DNA of 64,000 bases from Enterococcus rotai (GCF_001465345.1 NZ_CP013655.1:558001-622000); one strand, 5' to 3'. Counted from the stretch's first letter, positions 47,803 through 59,467 are shown. Numbers and translations: made by a program. Notes: generated by a model from the letters alone, not told the origin.

Positions 47803-48210
47803 TTATTCATCTTCATCATCTACTGAGGTATTTAGCAGCAACTCGTTGACTTTCACAATACTTTCCGCTGATTCCTTGATATAGTCACCTTCTATTGCTA
47901 ATAAATTTGCATTCACATAGCTGATAACCATCGGTAAATTCATCCCAGTATATAAGTCAAACGAAGCACCTTGCATGATTTTTTTTGATAAAATATTACA
48001 AGGTGTTCCCCCTAATAGATCAGCAAAGACAACAAAATTCTCCAACGATTCCGTAATCGCTTCAAATTTTTCTAAAAAGTCGGCTTCTCCTTCTTCCGGT
48101 AATAAAGCAACTGTGGTAATTGTTTCTTGCGGTCCCATAATCATTTCCGCACTTTTTTTTAATTCTTCACAAAAACGACCATGACTTACTAAAACTAAAT
48201 ATTCACTCAT
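47803..48210 (-). CDS. PTS EIIA, mannose family
   Basis: A 135-residue cytoplasmic EIIA with the phospho-His in LVLVSHGRF (His 10) and the Man-family motif FADLLGGTPCN. It passes phosphate from HPr to EIIB. Last PTS gene of the cluster. Confidence 0.9.
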   Translation of the reverse strand: MSEYLVLVSHGRFCEELKKSAEMIMGPQETITTVALLPEEGEADFLEKFEAITESLENFVVFADLLGGTPCNILSKKIMQGASFDLYTGMNLPMVISYVNANLLAIEGDYIKESAESIVKVNELLLNTSVDDEDE

Positions 48211-48229
48211 CGATTTTCTCCTGTTTTAA

Positions 48230-49039
48230 TTATTTTGAAATAACACCTAAAGCAGAGAATGCGACACAGACAATTAATACAATAAAAATTGCTTTAGTTG
48301 ACGTCATATTCTTTTTGCCTAACATCCAATAAACGCCACCGACAATTCCTGCTGGAAGTAGACGTGGTAAAATCATATCCAAGTTATTTTGCATGTTAAG
48401 TGTTACGTCCCCAATACTTGGTGCCCATGAAAATTTCACATTAACCATAGTTGCCACTAAAGCTCCAACCATGAAGACACCCAGTAAAGTTGCCGCATCT
48501 GTTAAGGCAGTTAAACGATGTTGCATGGTTGTTACTAAAGAAATTCCTTCTCGATACGCAAATTCCAATTGTTTCCAACGGAAGACCATGACAGCAATTT
48601 GTGCAACAATCCAGATAAAGATTCCGGTTGGGTTACCGTTAATTGCCATATTAGCAGCTAAGGCTCCAAAAATTGTTGGAATTAACGCCGCAAAAATTGA
48701 ATCGCCAATTGCCGCAAATGGTCCCATTAAACCAGTTTTCAAACCTGAAACTGTTTGTTTTCCAGCAATCCCTTCTTTTTCTTCAATAGCCAAATCGATC
48801 CCTGTGATAATCGTATTAAAGAAGTTTGAGGTATTGAAAAATTGCGTGTGTGTGTTCATAACTTCTTTTAATTCAGGCGTATCATCCCCATAAATTTTAC
48901 GTAATTGTGGCAAAATCGTGTACAAGTATCCTGATCCTTGCATTCTTTCGTAGTTCCAACCTAATTGGAAAGTAAACAAGCTTCTGCGATTAATTTGTTT
49001 AAAATCTTCTTTCGTCAATTTATAATTAGATTTCGTCAT
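48230..49039 (-). CDS. PTS EIID, mannose family
   Basis: A 269-residue membrane component. Family segments RSLFTFQLGWNYERMQGSGY and GLMGPFAAIGDSIF are present. The start is the ATG of MTKSNYK, which overlaps the EIIC stop by 14 bases; a longer frame starting at 49099 would overlap EIIC much more. Confidence 0.91.
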   Translation of the reverse strand: MTKSNYKLTKEDFKQINRRSLFTFQLGWNYERMQGSGYLYTILPQLRKIYGDDTPELKEVMNTHTQFFNTSNFFNTIITGIDLAIEEKEGIAGKQTVSGLKTGLMGPFAAIGDSIFAALIPTIFGALAANMAINGNPTGIFIWIVAQIAVMVFRWKQLEFAYREGISLVTTMQHRLTALTDAATLLGVFMVGALVATMVNVKFSWAPSIGDVTLNMQNNLDMILPRLLPAGIVGGVYWMLGKKNMTSTKAIFIVLIVCVAFSALGVISK

Positions 49040-49925
49040 CTTCAATCTCTCCTTCGTCTGAATTATTCGCTGTATTTTCTTTTTTGGCCGCTGGTCCACT
49101 CGGAATCATTTGACCATTTTTGTAGCTAATTGCGGCTAAAGCGAAACCAATTAAAGCGACTGCTAACATTGGTAGTGCGTTAAATACACCACTGAAGTCT
49201 TTCACAACACTAGCAACAGACGTTCCCAAAAGTTGCATGTTTGTAAAGACTGTTCCTAGTAAAGCAGTTACAATGAAACCAAGAATTAAATAAGGGAAAT
49301 GTTTTTTCACTGGTAAGTAACGTAGTAAAATCGCAAAACCAACAGCTGGTAAGACCGCCCCTGCAACAGACAAACCATCACCTAACCATTTTAAATCGCC
49401 ATTTAAGACAGATACGACTTTTTCTACTAAGCCACCGCCAAAAGCAAGTGCTAAGAAGACAGGAATCATCCGAGAAAGAGACCATGGTAACGCACCCATT
49501 AAGAAGTTACGTTCAATCCCTTTGTAGTTCATATCTTCGACCATTTTATCAATTCGATGTGCAAAGTAGGTATTCGCAAAACGAGCCAAAATATCTAATT
49601 GAATCATTAAACTAGCAACTGGTACTGCAATAGCAGCAATTGCTTGTTCTGGATTCATTCCTAAAGAAATGGAAAATGCTGTGGCAAGAATAGTTCCTGA
49701 GTTGGCATCAATTTTTGAAGCACCTCCGAAAGTTCCAACTCCCAAAACGGTTAATTGCATACTTCCACCAATAATAAGTCCTGCTTTAATATCCCCCATC
49801 ACTAATCCTGCAAATAGACCTGCAAACACTGGCGCACTTAATGAAGAATAAATTTGTAATTCATCTAAAATTTGGTATCCTGCGTATAATGTTAATAATA
49901 AGATCTGCCACCATAAGATATTCAT
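49026..49925 (-). CDS. PTS EIIC, mannose family
   Basis: A 299-residue permease with about eight helices (QILLLTLYAGYQILDELQIY, then AGLFAGLVMGDIKAGLIIGG). The C-terminal tail is acidic. It forms the translocation channel with EIID. Confidence 0.91.
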   Translation of the reverse strand: MNILWWQILLLTLYAGYQILDELQIYSSLSAPVFAGLFAGLVMGDIKAGLIIGGSMQLTVLGVGTFGGASKIDANSGTILATAFSISLGMNPEQAIAAIAVPVASLMIQLDILARFANTYFAHRIDKMVEDMNYKGIERNFLMGALPWSLSRMIPVFLALAFGGGLVEKVVSVLNGDLKWLGDGLSVAGAVLPAVGFAILLRYLPVKKHFPYLILGFIVTALLGTVFTNMQLLGTSVASVVKDFSGVFNALPMLAVALIGFALAAISYKNGQMIPSGPAAKKENTANNSDEGEIEDDEI

Positions 49926-49938
49926 TTTTTGTTTCCTC

Positions 49939-50418
49939 CTATTTTGTTATCAAACTCATAAAGTCTTCCGCTTTGTCACTTGGCACCATTTGAGCAATCA
50001 GATGGACGCCTTTATCATTTAACTCTTTAAAGACCTCAATATCTTGATCGACCACATTGATCGACTTAGTAATCGACCGTGTTTCGTTTGTTTGAGACAT
50101 GTTACCAACATTGATTTCTTTAATTGGTGCTCCAAGTTCTACTAGTTTTAATAAACGATCTGGTTTACGCACCACAATTAGTAAACGTTGTGAATCATAT
50201 TTTCCTGCTAAAATATTTTGAGCAGCTTTTTCAACTGGTAGCACGCTTAATTTCACGCCAGCAGGTGTTGCTAATTTTAACCCACTTTTTTCAATTGCAT
50301 TCCCTGCAACCTCATCATCAACGACCATAATTCTGGAAATATTCAATTTTGTCGTCCATAAATTTGCTACTTGTCCATGAATCAAACGTCCATCAATTCT
50401 TACACCAATAATACTCAT
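49939..50418 (-). CDS. PTS EIIB, mannose family
   Basis: A 159-residue EIIB with the phospho-His in RIDGRLIHGQVANLW (His 14) and the IMVVDDEVAGN strand. It overlaps the GH35 gene stop by four bases, tying the PTS to this beta-galactosidase. Confidence 0.91.
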   Translation of the reverse strand: MSIIGVRIDGRLIHGQVANLWTTKLNISRIMVVDDEVAGNAIEKSGLKLATPAGVKLSVLPVEKAAQNILAGKYDSQRLLIVVRKPDRLLKLVELGAPIKEINVGNMSQTNETRSITKSINVVDQDIEVFKELNDKGVHLIAQMVPSDKAEDFMSLITK

Positions 50419-52199
50419 TGTAATCCCTCTTTCATTTCTTTATATAGCGGTTCTTTTACTAACTGAATTTCTGGTTGGTATGTTCCTTCTGTTTCAAAAA
50501 TGACGATCTCATTTTTTCCTTCTTTTAATAATCCTTTGGGAATATATAAGGAAAGCGTTGGGCCAACATTCCAGAAACGACCAAGATTGGTTTGGTTAAC
50601 AAAAACAATCCCTTTGCCGAATTTAGAAACATCAATAAATGTATCTTTGATTTCTGCTAACTCCACATGATATTGGTAAAAACTCGGTTGATCAGGTTGC
50701 CATTCTTTTGAGTAATCCACCTGTTCACAGCTTGTCATGGGTAAACAATACTGCTGCCATTGAGTAATAAAATGTAAATCCGCCATGACACCTGTTCGAA
50801 TCCCTTTTTTCTGAGTATCTGCAAATAGTTTATGTCCGTAATTGACGCGACCCATATTTTCCATTAAAACATCGATTTGATTACGCTCTTGCGGAAGTGT
50901 GACGTAAATATCTTCGCCGATTTCCGTTTGATATTGCGTTGCTTGAAGTGTCTGATTGACAAATAATTGTAGACGATCACGACCATCAATCACTCTTAAC
51001 TTTTCTTCTGCGGCATCTTTTTCAATGCTTGTTCGGTAAAGAAGATAGCCGGTATTTTGTCCTAGTTGTTCCATTGTTTGCGGATAAACGCTGACTACTG
51101 GCTGACTAATCGTTTCTAAGGTTGCAAACAAATTCACTTTGTTTGTTAAAGGAATTGACTTTTGCTCAAAAGATTCTTTAACTAATGGCTCAGCTTGTAG
51201 CAATGTGGGGTATTCCTCGTGAAGCATTTTTTGTAACGCAAAATACTTTTCTGTTGGATTCCCTTGTTCATCAAGTGGTGCATCATAGTCATAGGAAGTG
51301 ATTTGCGGTAAATCAATTGTTCCCCGTGCGGAGCAACCATTCATAAAGCCAAAATTGGTCCCCCCATGAAACATATACAAGTTGATGCTGCCTAATGCTA
51401 ACGCTTCTCTAACCGATTCAGCTAGTTCTTGCGGATCTCGTTTAATAATTGGCTCTTTCCAACGATTAAACCAGCCATCCCAAAATTCCATACACATTAA
51501 CGGCCATTTTTTGCCATGTTCTTCAAAAAATGCTTGCATCATGCAAAAGTTTTCTTTGGCTTTTGAGCCAAAATTCCCTGTTACTAAAATATCATCTTCA
51601 ATCATGCTGCCGGCTCGCAGTGTTGCGCGCCACGGCCCATCAGAAGTGAAAAATGGTGCTGTCACTCCACGCGCAATCATCAAATCACGAACCGCCCGTA
51701 AATACGCTTTTTCTTCGCCAAATGAACCGTATTCGTTTTCGATTTGAATCATTAGAATATTGCCACCGTTAGCAAGTTGATGAGGAACAATTTTTTCCAT
51801 TAAAACATCATAATACTCTGCAACATGCTTCAGATAGGTTGGATTATTCGAACGCATCCTTCCTGATTCATTTAATAACCATGCTGGAAAACCACCAAAT
51901 TCCCATTCTGCACAAATATAAGGAGAAGGCCGCACAATCGCATATAGCCCAAGGTCTTGTGCTAGGTTTAAAAAGCGCTCCAAATCTAATATTCCGTCAA
52001 AATGAAATATCCCTTTTTGCGGTTCATGTAAATTCCATGGTACATATGTCTCAACTGTATTGAAGCCCAAAGCTTTCAAGTTATAAAGTGAATGATACCA
52101 ATCTGAGGGGGCTACACGAAAATAATGAATAGCTCCTGATAAAATTTTGAACGGTTGACCATTTAAAAGAAACTCCTCTTTAATTTCAAATCTGTCCAC
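50415..52199 (-). CDS. bgaC: GH35 beta-galactosidase (BgaC-like)
   Basis: A 594-residue cytoplasmic enzyme without signal peptide. GH35 motifs are GAIHYFRVAPSDWYHSL, acid/base Glu in IQIENEYGSFG (about 153) and nucleophile Glu in MCMEFWDGWF (about 237). The start is a GTG with AAGGGTGG four bases upstream. The upstream 47-codon extension lies in the dispersed repeat and is not coding. Its size matches streptococcal BgaC, which prefers Gal-beta-1,3 linkages, and the gene order BgaC-EIIB-EIIC-EIID-EIIA is also that of Streptococcus pneumoniae. A cre-like site lies 16 bases upstream. Confidence 0.92.
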   Translation of the reverse strand: MDRFEIKEEFLLNGQPFKILSGAIHYFRVAPSDWYHSLYNLKALGFNTVETYVPWNLHEPQKGIFHFDGILDLERFLNLAQDLGLYAIVRPSPYICAEWEFGGFPAWLLNESGRMRSNNPTYLKHVAEYYDVLMEKIVPHQLANGGNILMIQIENEYGSFGEEKAYLRAVRDLMIARGVTAPFFTSDGPWRATLRAGSMIEDDILVTGNFGSKAKENFCMMQAFFEEHGKKWPLMCMEFWDGWFNRWKEPIIKRDPQELAESVREALALGSINLYMFHGGTNFGFMNGCSARGTIDLPQITSYDYDAPLDEQGNPTEKYFALQKMLHEEYPTLLQAEPLVKESFEQKSIPLTNKVNLFATLETISQPVVSVYPQTMEQLGQNTGYLLYRTSIEKDAAEEKLRVIDGRDRLQLFVNQTLQATQYQTEIGEDIYVTLPQERNQIDVLMENMGRVNYGHKLFADTQKKGIRTGVMADLHFITQWQQYCLPMTSCEQVDYSKEWQPDQPSFYQYHVELAEIKDTFIDVSKFGKGIVFVNQTNLGRFWNVGPTLSLYIPKGLLKEGKNEIVIFETEGTYQPEIQLVKEPLYKEMKEGLQ

Positions 52200-52214
52200 A
52201 TTCCCACCCTTTCT

Positions 52215-52229
52215 GGCAAACGCTTTCAA
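52215..52229 (-). promoter_or_regulatory. cre-like site upstream of the GH35 gene
   Basis: The minus strand reads TTGAAAGCGTTTGCC, one mismatch from the CcpA cre pattern. It lies within the operon between lacC and the GH35 gene, so CcpA could act as a roadblock to transcription of the PTS genes. Confidence 0.55.
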
Positions 52230-52240
52230 TTGTTGGTTAA

Positions 52241-53286
<1,046 letters not shown>

Positions 53287-54282
53287 TTACCTTTCGTTTA
53301 CTTGAACTTTCGCATGCCAAGAGCTGGCGGTTGCTGCGATGACTTCATTTAAGCTTTCAATGTTTTCTCTTCCTTCTGTTTTCAACCAATCACACGCTGC
53401 GGTTTCACCTGCTCCAACAAAAGGTTTCACCCCATTTTTCCAAGTTGCACGGCCACATAAAACACCATTAAATGTTGAACCTGCTTCTTTAGCAAAACGT
53501 AGTGTTTCTTGGAATAAAGCAGTTGAAACACCGGCACTTAAAAAAATAAATGGTAAATGAGTGGCTTGACTTTGTTCTAAGAAATAATTAGCCGCTTCCT
53601 CTTTTGTATATGCTGTTTCACCCGTCGCAAAACCTTCTACAAAATTCATATTAACTGGAACTTCCACTTTCAATACATCTACTTTATATTGTGGTTTGGA
53701 AAATTCTTTCATCATTTCATTCACTTTATGCGGCTTAACTTTTGCATATTCTAAAGAAGTAGCTTCTGCTATTTGTGCATCATAAGAAAGTAATTCCAAG
53801 TAAAATGGTAGGTCTTCTTCTGCACATTCACTACCTAAGCGTTCAATAAACACGTGTTTTTGATGATTAATTTCTGGATCCTCATCCACGTCATAGTATA
53901 GTAGAAACTTAATAGCATCTGCGCCTTCTTCTTTCAAGCGTAGAACAGACCAGTCTGCTAGTAAATCGGGCAACCGTCCCGGAGTCGTTGCATCATATCC
54001 CGTTTTTTCGTAAGCGAGTAACAATCCAGCCTCGGTATCGCGTGCTTTTGCAGCAGGCAACCCATATTCTGGATCCAATAAAATTGCGGACGCATAAGGT
54101 GTCAATTCTTTCGAGACTAATTCTTTAAACGTTTCAATTTGTGCATCTGTTGGCTCTACATCGAGTGCTTTGAGCATTTTTTTCAAGGCACCTCGTTGAT
54201 CAATGGCTAACGCGCTAATGATTCCTTCCTGCGTTGATAAACTATCCATTGCCGCTTTTTTTCCAGCCGTTAACGTAAGCAT
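53287..54282 (-). CDS. lacD: Tagatose-1,6-bisphosphate aldolase
   Basis: A 331-residue class I aldolase that splits tagatose 1,6-bisphosphate into dihydroxyacetone phosphate and glyceraldehyde 3-phosphate. LacD segments are [41 protein letters not shown] and [12 protein letters not shown], and the Schiff-base Lys is expected in the [11 protein letters not shown] region. The start is the ATG of MLTLTAG with GGAGGAG five bases upstream. Confidence 0.92.
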   Translation of the reverse strand: MLTLTAGKKAAMDSLSTQEGIISALAIDQRGALKKMLKALDVEPTDAQIETFKELVSKELTPYASAILLDPEYGLPAAKARDTEAGLLLAYEKTGYDATTPGRLPDLLADWSVLRLKEEGADAIKFLLYYDVDEDPEINHQKHVFIERLGSECAEEDLPFYLELLSYDAQIAEATSLEYAKVKPHKVNEMMKEFSKPQYKVDVLKVEVPVNMNFVEGFATGETAYTKEEAANYFLEQSQATHLPFIFLSAGVSTALFQETLRFAKEAGSTFNGVLCGRATWKNGVKPFVGAGETAACDWLKTEGRENIESLNEVIAATASSWHAKVQVNER

Positions 54283-54304
54283 AGTTTCTCCTCCAAATGT
54301 CTTA

Positions 54305-55477
54305 TCATTTATAGTCATAAATCGTTACTCCTTTAACCACACGATTCACTGTACCTGTCGGTGAAGGGGTATCCGGTTTATTTCCCACTTTAATAGATGT
54401 TAAAAGTGCGACTGTTTGTGCTACCACGATATCTGCTAATGCTAAATAGCCATCTGGTAATAAAACTGTTTCCGCTGAATATTCAATGGTTGAACCTGAG
54501 AAATTACGTTTTCCAGGTTGAGCAATCGCAAAGACGCCAGCCACTATTTCGTCACTGTGAACTTCTTCTAAAATGTCCAAATCATAATCTCTTGTGTAAG
54601 GCGCATTATTAACAAAACCAAACATAACTGTTTTTTCATTAATAAATGATTTCGGACCATGACGGAAGCCCATTGATGAGTCAAAAATTGTTGCGACTTT
54701 TCCTGCCGTTAATTCTAAAATTTTCAGTTGAGCTTCTCTTGCCAAACCAGCTAAACTTCCAGAACCAACATAAACAATTCGCTCAAAACCAAGATTAACA
54801 ATTTTGTTCAACTCTTCTTCACGGGATAAAACTTCTTCACCCAATTCCATCAAAACGCTTACATATTCTTGTTTTTGTTCGAAGGCTGTTTGATCAAAGA
54901 GTAGTAATGTACCCAAGGTCATGCAAGAAAAACTACCAGTCATCGCAAAACCACCATCATTTGAACGTGTCGGCATTAAGAATAAAAAGCTATTATCTTC
55001 TTTTTGACTCCGTTGTGCCAATAGTCCTTCTTCTGCGCAAGTAATGGCTAAATGATGAATCGTCTCAACTACTTGATTTGCTACTTCCACTGCAGTTAAG
55101 CTTTCAGGACTATTCCCACTTCTAGCAAGCGAAACTAACAACGTTGGTTCTTCTTTAATCAGATAATCTTCTGGTTTGGAAACAATATCTGTTGTCCCGA
55201 TACTTTCAAATGTAAACGCCTGTGTGTTCCCATGTGCTCGTAAATAAGGAACAACGGTATCGCCTACATATTGGGAAGTTCCTGCTCCTGTAAAAATGAC
55301 TCTTGTACGTTTTCCTTCTGCTTTGGATTGGACTTCTTTTAAAAAGTTTTCCAAAATGACTTGATTTTTACGATAAAGTGTCACGGTCTCTTGCCAAAGC
55401 TCTGGTTGCTGACGAATTTCACGGGTAGTAATTTCCGCTCCTAGCTGTTCTAGTTCTTCTTTTTCTGCTGTAAACAT
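54305..55477 (-). CDS. agaS: AgaS-family sugar-phosphate isomerase/deaminase (SIS domains)
   Basis: A 390-residue protein with two SIS domains ([16 protein letters not shown] near 60 and [19 protein letters not shown] near 230, plus [14 protein letters not shown]). AgaS converts galactosamine 6-phosphate to tagatose 6-phosphate and ammonia, the step before LacC. The catalytic Glu/His positions were not verified. It lies between the GntR gene (11-base gap) and lacD. Confidence 0.88.
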   Translation of the reverse strand: MFTAEKEELEQLGAEITTREIRQQPELWQETVTLYRKNQVILENFLKEVQSKAEGKRTRVIFTGAGTSQYVGDTVVPYLRAHGNTQAFTFESIGTTDIVSKPEDYLIKEEPTLLVSLARSGNSPESLTAVEVANQVVETIHHLAITCAEEGLLAQRSQKEDNSFLFLMPTRSNDGGFAMTGSFSCMTLGTLLLFDQTAFEQKQEYVSVLMELGEEVLSREEELNKIVNLGFERIVYVGSGSLAGLAREAQLKILELTAGKVATIFDSSMGFRHGPKSFINEKTVMFGFVNNAPYTRDYDLDILEEVHSDEIVAGVFAIAQPGKRNFSGSTIEYSAETVLLPDGYLALADIVVAQTVALLTSIKVGNKPDTPSPTGTVNRVVKGVTIYDYK

Positions 55478-55488
55478 ACTTAACTCTC

Positions 55489-56220
55489 CTAACTATTCCG
55501 AATATGGCGTATCTGATAATGAAACTGATCTGCTCGCGCCACACTCAAGGTAAATTCAATAATTTCATTTTTCATGTTATACGTCTGTCGTGCTAAATGG
55601 AGTACTGGTGCTCCTTCTGGAATCATCAATAGTTTCGCATCTTCTTTCGAAGCGATACTCGCGTATAACTCTTCATCTGCTAAACGAATGGTTTGATTAA
55701 AATCTTCCGAAAACAGGTCATATAATGGTTTGCTACGCAATAATTGATCTGTGAGTGATAAGAAAAATTTCACTGGCAAATAAGTGTCTTCTACCATTAA
55801 AGGCTCTCTATCAGCAATCCGTAATCGACTTAATTTAAATACTGCTTCTCCTAACGAAAGGTTGAGATGCTGACAAATAAATTTATCCGCTTCCAATTTT
55901 TCAAACGATAAGATGCGAGTGTGTGGTTTTCGACCAAGACTCTTCATTTGTTCTGTAAAACTATATGCGCCAGCTAAATCAGCGGCCTCTTTTTTTATAT
56001 CTGAAACAAATGTTCCTTTGCCATGACGACGATAGATGGAACCTCTATTTTCTAGTTCTTGTAGCGCTAACCGGACCGTCGTCCGACTTACCCCATATTG
56101 CGCAGTTAATTCACGTTCAGAGGGCAACTTGTCATGGGGAATCATGACTGTTTCGATTCGTTCCTGCAGTAAATCAACAAGTTGATGATACAAAGCTTTG
56201 TTTTTAAAGGCATTTTCCAT
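55489..56220 (-). CDS. GntR/HutC-family regulator with UTRA domain
   Basis: A 243-residue regulator. A winged helix (LPSERELTAQYGVSRTTVRL) is followed by a UTRA ligand-binding domain (about 95-235). It would sense a sugar phosphate such as GalNAc-6-P or GalN-6-P and repress the operon from the palindrome in its own promoter. First gene of the mucin locus. Confidence 0.9.
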   Translation of the reverse strand: MENAFKNKALYHQLVDLLQERIETVMIPHDKLPSERELTAQYGVSRTTVRLALQELENRGSIYRRHGKGTFVSDIKKEAADLAGAYSFTEQMKSLGRKPHTRILSFEKLEADKFICQHLNLSLGEAVFKLSRLRIADREPLMVEDTYLPVKFFLSLTDQLLRSKPLYDLFSEDFNQTIRLADEELYASIASKEDAKLLMIPEGAPVLHLARQTYNMKNEIIEFTLSVARADQFHYQIRHIRNS

Positions 56221-56241
56221 AAGTTTCTCCTTTATTTTAAC

Positions 56242-56253
56242 TGGTTATAACCA
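56242..56253. promoter_or_regulatory. Operator of the GntR/UTRA regulator
   Basis: The 12-bp perfect palindrome TGGTTATAACCA lies about 20 bases upstream of the GntR start. It has the form of HutC/NagR-family sites. Confidence 0.7.
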
Positions 56254-56536
56254 CAAGCCAATATTACGGTGGTTTTTTTTTGTTTGTCAATAAAAAGGAA
56301 TAAGAAATATTTCCATATCTATTTATCTTTGTCATAACAACATTTATAGACCTTGACACTTAAAAAAAAAATAACTTTTTTTAATTTAGAAACCATTTTT
56401 TGTAAAAAAACTCCCTTAAATGTAATACCAGTTAGCTTATTTATATGCTGAGTTGTAATAGTAATTGCAACAATGAACCCATCAAAATTTTCTAGTAAAA
56501 TGAGTTTAGGATAGCAAACTACTAGGATTGATTTTG

Positions 56537-56767
56537 ATGGGTTCACATAAGAAACTTAAATGAGATACTCGAAAGTGTATAGTGACGGTGGTTTATGACA
56601 ACATGAGTATTCAGGAAATAGGCGATAAAATAGGGGTTAGCCATCCAACAATTTATCTTGCGTTGCAACGAGTTCCTTAAAATTTGATTTATAATGCTGA
56701 TCATGCGCAATTAGATGTAGAAATGAAACGCAGTCACTGTGGATTGAAATCCAAATGTCCCCCCTGA
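56537..56767 (+). pseudogene. Decayed helix-turn-helix (IS30-transposase-like) fragment
   Basis: A plus-strand frame beginning ATG encodes a helix-turn-helix (MSIQEIGDKIGVSHPTIYLA) and ADHAQLDVEMKRSHCGLKSK, but holds at least two in-frame stop codons (TGA and TAA) before a TGA at 56765. It resembles the N-terminus of IS30-type transposases or a small phage regulator. No inverted repeats were found. Confidence 0.6.
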
Positions 56768-57251
56768 TAGCATCTAATGATTGGTTGCTGAATACTTACC
56801 ATTACAGAATTCATGGAACAACCACATAAAATCCAATTGACATGTGGAACAGACTAGATTTTTTACCAAATATGCGAGATTCTATGGAAAATCTTGACTT
56901 ACTACTATTAGAATTCGAAAAGGAACGTGTTCTACATTCTGACGGAATTCATTTATTTGGCTTGAAGTATATCCAATCCAATTTAGCTGCATTTTTCGGA
57001 GAAACGATGGAAAAACGAAAAAGTATCATGATTGTCATCATGATACTTTTCGTGCTTTTAAAGTCAGACACTAGGCCTATATTTATTATAGTCTACAATA
57101 GCTTTTCATTCAAAATTGACGCTAGAAAACTACTACCTTCTCCAGATAGATCCATTTTTTACTGAAGTCTATCATACTGTTCAATTTTAATTCATTTCTA
57201 TTTATTTAAACGAGTGAGCAAATAACAATTTCTAACCAAATGATTTTTCAA

Positions 57252-57860
57252 TCAATGTTCAACTGGTACCTTGATTATTAAAAAATCTTTTTCAGAATAG
57301 TTTCCTCTCAATAAGCTTTGAGGATAGTAGTACTTAAATGTAAGATAATCAACTTTACTTGCTAGCTCTTTAGTTTTGACAGAAAATGTCATAGTATTTG
57401 TTTCACCTTTATTTATATCTTTATCGTTTTCTATCCCCCCTGAATTTACTACATCCTTGTTACTGTCGGTTATTTTTGAGTTACTCAGAAGAGTCCAGCT
57501 CATATCATAGGTATCAGGATAATTTATATTTTCATATTTCACACTAATCATTACTGCATGTTTAACTTCATCAGAATATGTTACATCTTTTCTAAGGTTA
57601 CCCAAACTACTACTTGCTTTTGTAATAGTAAATGCAACTAATGGCTGATTGGCTTTTGTTATGACAACTTGTTCATTAATACCATATTCTTTTTTTTCTG
57701 TAGCCAAATCGTGGTTTTCTACTAGCTGTTCTTTTTTTATTTCCTCCTCTACACTAGATAGTTTAGTTCTATATTCTTCCAACTGTCTCTGATCACTACA
57801 TCCTGTTATTACAAAAAAAACAATAGTACATACCATAAAAATATACTTTTGTATTTTCAA
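57252..57860 (-). CDS. Lipoprotein, DUF4352/DUF5067-like
   Basis: A 202-residue predicted lipoprotein (lipobox VITGCS at about residue 20). A short charged coiled region (EEYRTKLSSVEEEIKKE) precedes an immunoglobulin-like domain (about 65-200) with the pattern of DUF4352/DUF5067 lipoproteins (VMISVKYENINYPDTYDMSW). Single gene. Function unknown. Confidence 0.7.
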   Translation of the reverse strand: MKIQKYIFMVCTIVFFVITGCSDQRQLEEYRTKLSSVEEEIKKEQLVENHDLATEKKEYGINEQVVITKANQPLVAFTITKASSSLGNLRKDVTYSDEVKHAVMISVKYENINYPDTYDMSWTLLSNSKITDSNKDVVNSGGIENDKDINKGETNTMTFSVKTKELASKVDYLTFKYYYPQSLLRGNYSEKDFLIIKVPVEH

Positions 57861-58126
57861 TATAGCTATTCCTCCTTAAATCGTATATATTCTCTATTTA
57901 TAATATTAAGCTTAGCCAGCGCTTACCTCTCTAACTTCGAATAAACGGCGAAGAAAAAGCAACTCCTTCTTATTGCTATAAAACATAGCGAGGTCCGAGT
58001 CGATATTACACAGTGCCCACTACACTACGTTCCGATTTCATCAATCTCTAGGTGCTGAAGACACTTAGAATAGAAGGACTTGGTTCTCGAATCTAAACAC
58101 TTTTATCTTGCCCTCTTCTAGATTAT
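57861..58126. other. Intergenic region with a possible worn repeat copy
   Basis: CGAATAAACGGCGAAG (57938-57953) and AACACTTTTATCTTGCCCTC (about 58096-58115) are related to blocks of the dispersed repeat but far apart. No gene was seen. Confidence 0.35.
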
Positions 58127-59467
58127 TTAAAAAGATTTATTCAATCGATTGTCCTCTTCATTTGTATCTTGAATGATCGAATCAATGTATTCTTTCAAAA
58201 ACTTGCTATTCTCTGCAATGATCTGATAGCCTTTTTCTTGCTTAAGTTTTTCAACTTCTTCCTCTGAACTGTAATCATTTCCAGAGAAGAAGCGGATATT
58301 TACTGTTCCCACAAACTCAGCCGCTATATCCATTTGTGCTTCATTCGTCATACCACTATCGATTAGTTGAGCATAGGCTAGCCGTTCGCCATCCTCCATA
58401 AAAATATTTTTGATATATTCTTGGTAGTTTCTAACTTGCGGGGTTGTGATATTTTTTTCTCGTGCCCATGTATCTACGTCATTTTCTTTCTTTCGATACT
58501 CGAATGAATCTTTACTCAATTTGACTATACCATAGCTTTGCGGTGTGATTGAAAATGAACCAGAGACAATTTCAGTCAAGCGGTCATTCTCGACCGTTTC
58601 TGTCATGATATCTTGTGCATGGATGTGTCCTGAAAAGACAACGGGTACTTGATATTCTGCCAAGAGTTGTTTGAACTCGTCCGCATTATTAAGGACAAAG
58701 CCGCTGGATAATAATTTGTTATGAGCATAAATATTATGGTGTAAAAAGACAAGCGTCTTTTTATTTGTTTGCTTTGCTTCTGCTAATTGTTGTTTGACCC
58801 AACTCATCGTTTTGCCACGAATCGTTCCCCCTGTTGCAGGTCTTGTTTGAGGTTGGTTATCGTCAGGATAAATATTAGAATCAAGAAACAGAAAATTATA
58901 CGCTGGATTCACGGCTACAGAATAACTCAATGAGTGTTTATCATAACTCGTTGCATTTTGATAGCCATTTTCTGCAAATATTTCTTTAAAATCAGCAATT
59001 GATATGGCTTCTGTTTTCTCTTGTTTAGCGCCAACGAATTTTCTTGCCCATCCATCATTGATATCATGATTGCCTGGGATGACAAAAGCGTTGATCCCTT
59101 TATCGGTTAATTGTTTAAGTAATTCTGCCAGTTTTTCTGCGCTAGCTTTTTCCCCATTTAAGGTCAAATCACCAGTAATGATCAGCATATCAGGTTTTTG
59201 TTCTATCGCTTTGTCGATAAATGCTTGCCAGCTCTCTTCTTGATAATCCAACTCTTTACCTGCTGCAGTCTGCTTGATATTTTGATAGGCAGAACCCGAA
59301 TCAGTCAAACTTTTATCGAGATAATGCGGATCACTCACGACCCAAAATTCAATAGTTTCTTTTTCCATTAATGGTTTCACTGTTTTTTCTTTACTCTCAC
59401 CAAAATAATTTAAGGCTAGCGCTATCACCACGACAGCACCAATAATCAAACCGATTACTTTTTTCAT
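58127..59467 (-). CDS. Calcineurin-like metallophosphoesterase, membrane-anchored
   Basis: A 446-residue protein with one N-terminal membrane segment (about 4-20) and an extracellular phosphoesterase domain. Metal-binding motifs are in order: WVVSDPHYLD, ITGDLTLNGE, IPGNHDIND, FLHHNIY and FSGHIHAQD. The start is the ATG of MKKVIGL. Substrate unknown; relatives cleave cyclic nucleotides or nucleotides at the surface. It lies downstream of the bgl operon terminator and is transcribed separately. Confidence 0.85.
   Translation of the reverse strand: MKKVIGLIIGAVVVIALALNYFGESKEKTVKPLMEKETIEFWVVSDPHYLDKSLTDSGSAYQNIKQTAAGKELDYQEESWQAFIDKAIEQKPDMLIITGDLTLNGEKASAEKLAELLKQLTDKGINAFVIPGNHDINDGWARKFVGAKQEKTEAISIADFKEIFAENGYQNATSYDKHSLSYSVAVNPAYNFLFLDSNIYPDDNQPQTRPATGGTIRGKTMSWVKQQLAEAKQTNKKTLVFLHHNIYAHNKLLSSGFVLNNADEFKQLLAEYQVPVVFSGHIHAQDIMTETVENDRLTEIVSGSFSITPQSYGIVKLSKDSFEYRKKENDVDTWAREKNITTPQVRNYQEYIKNIFMEDGERLAYAQLIDSGMTNEAQMDIAAEFVGTVNIRFFSGNDYSSEEEVEKLKQEKGYQIIAENSKFLKEYIDSIIQDTNEEDNRLNKSF

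Larger units (their letters stand above)
56221..57251. other. 1-kb region with operator, decayed gene and hairpin
   Basis: Besides the operator and the pseudogene at 56537-56767, a near-perfect hairpin (GAAAAAGTATCATGAT / ATCATGATACTTTTC, 57017-57051) lies in a region with no matching gene. It could be a terminator of a lost gene. Confidence 0.5.

Noticed and set aside
57017-57051. Hairpin as part of an insertion sequence end
   Set aside because: No matching inverted copy or target duplication was found. It looks like a simple terminator-type hairpin.
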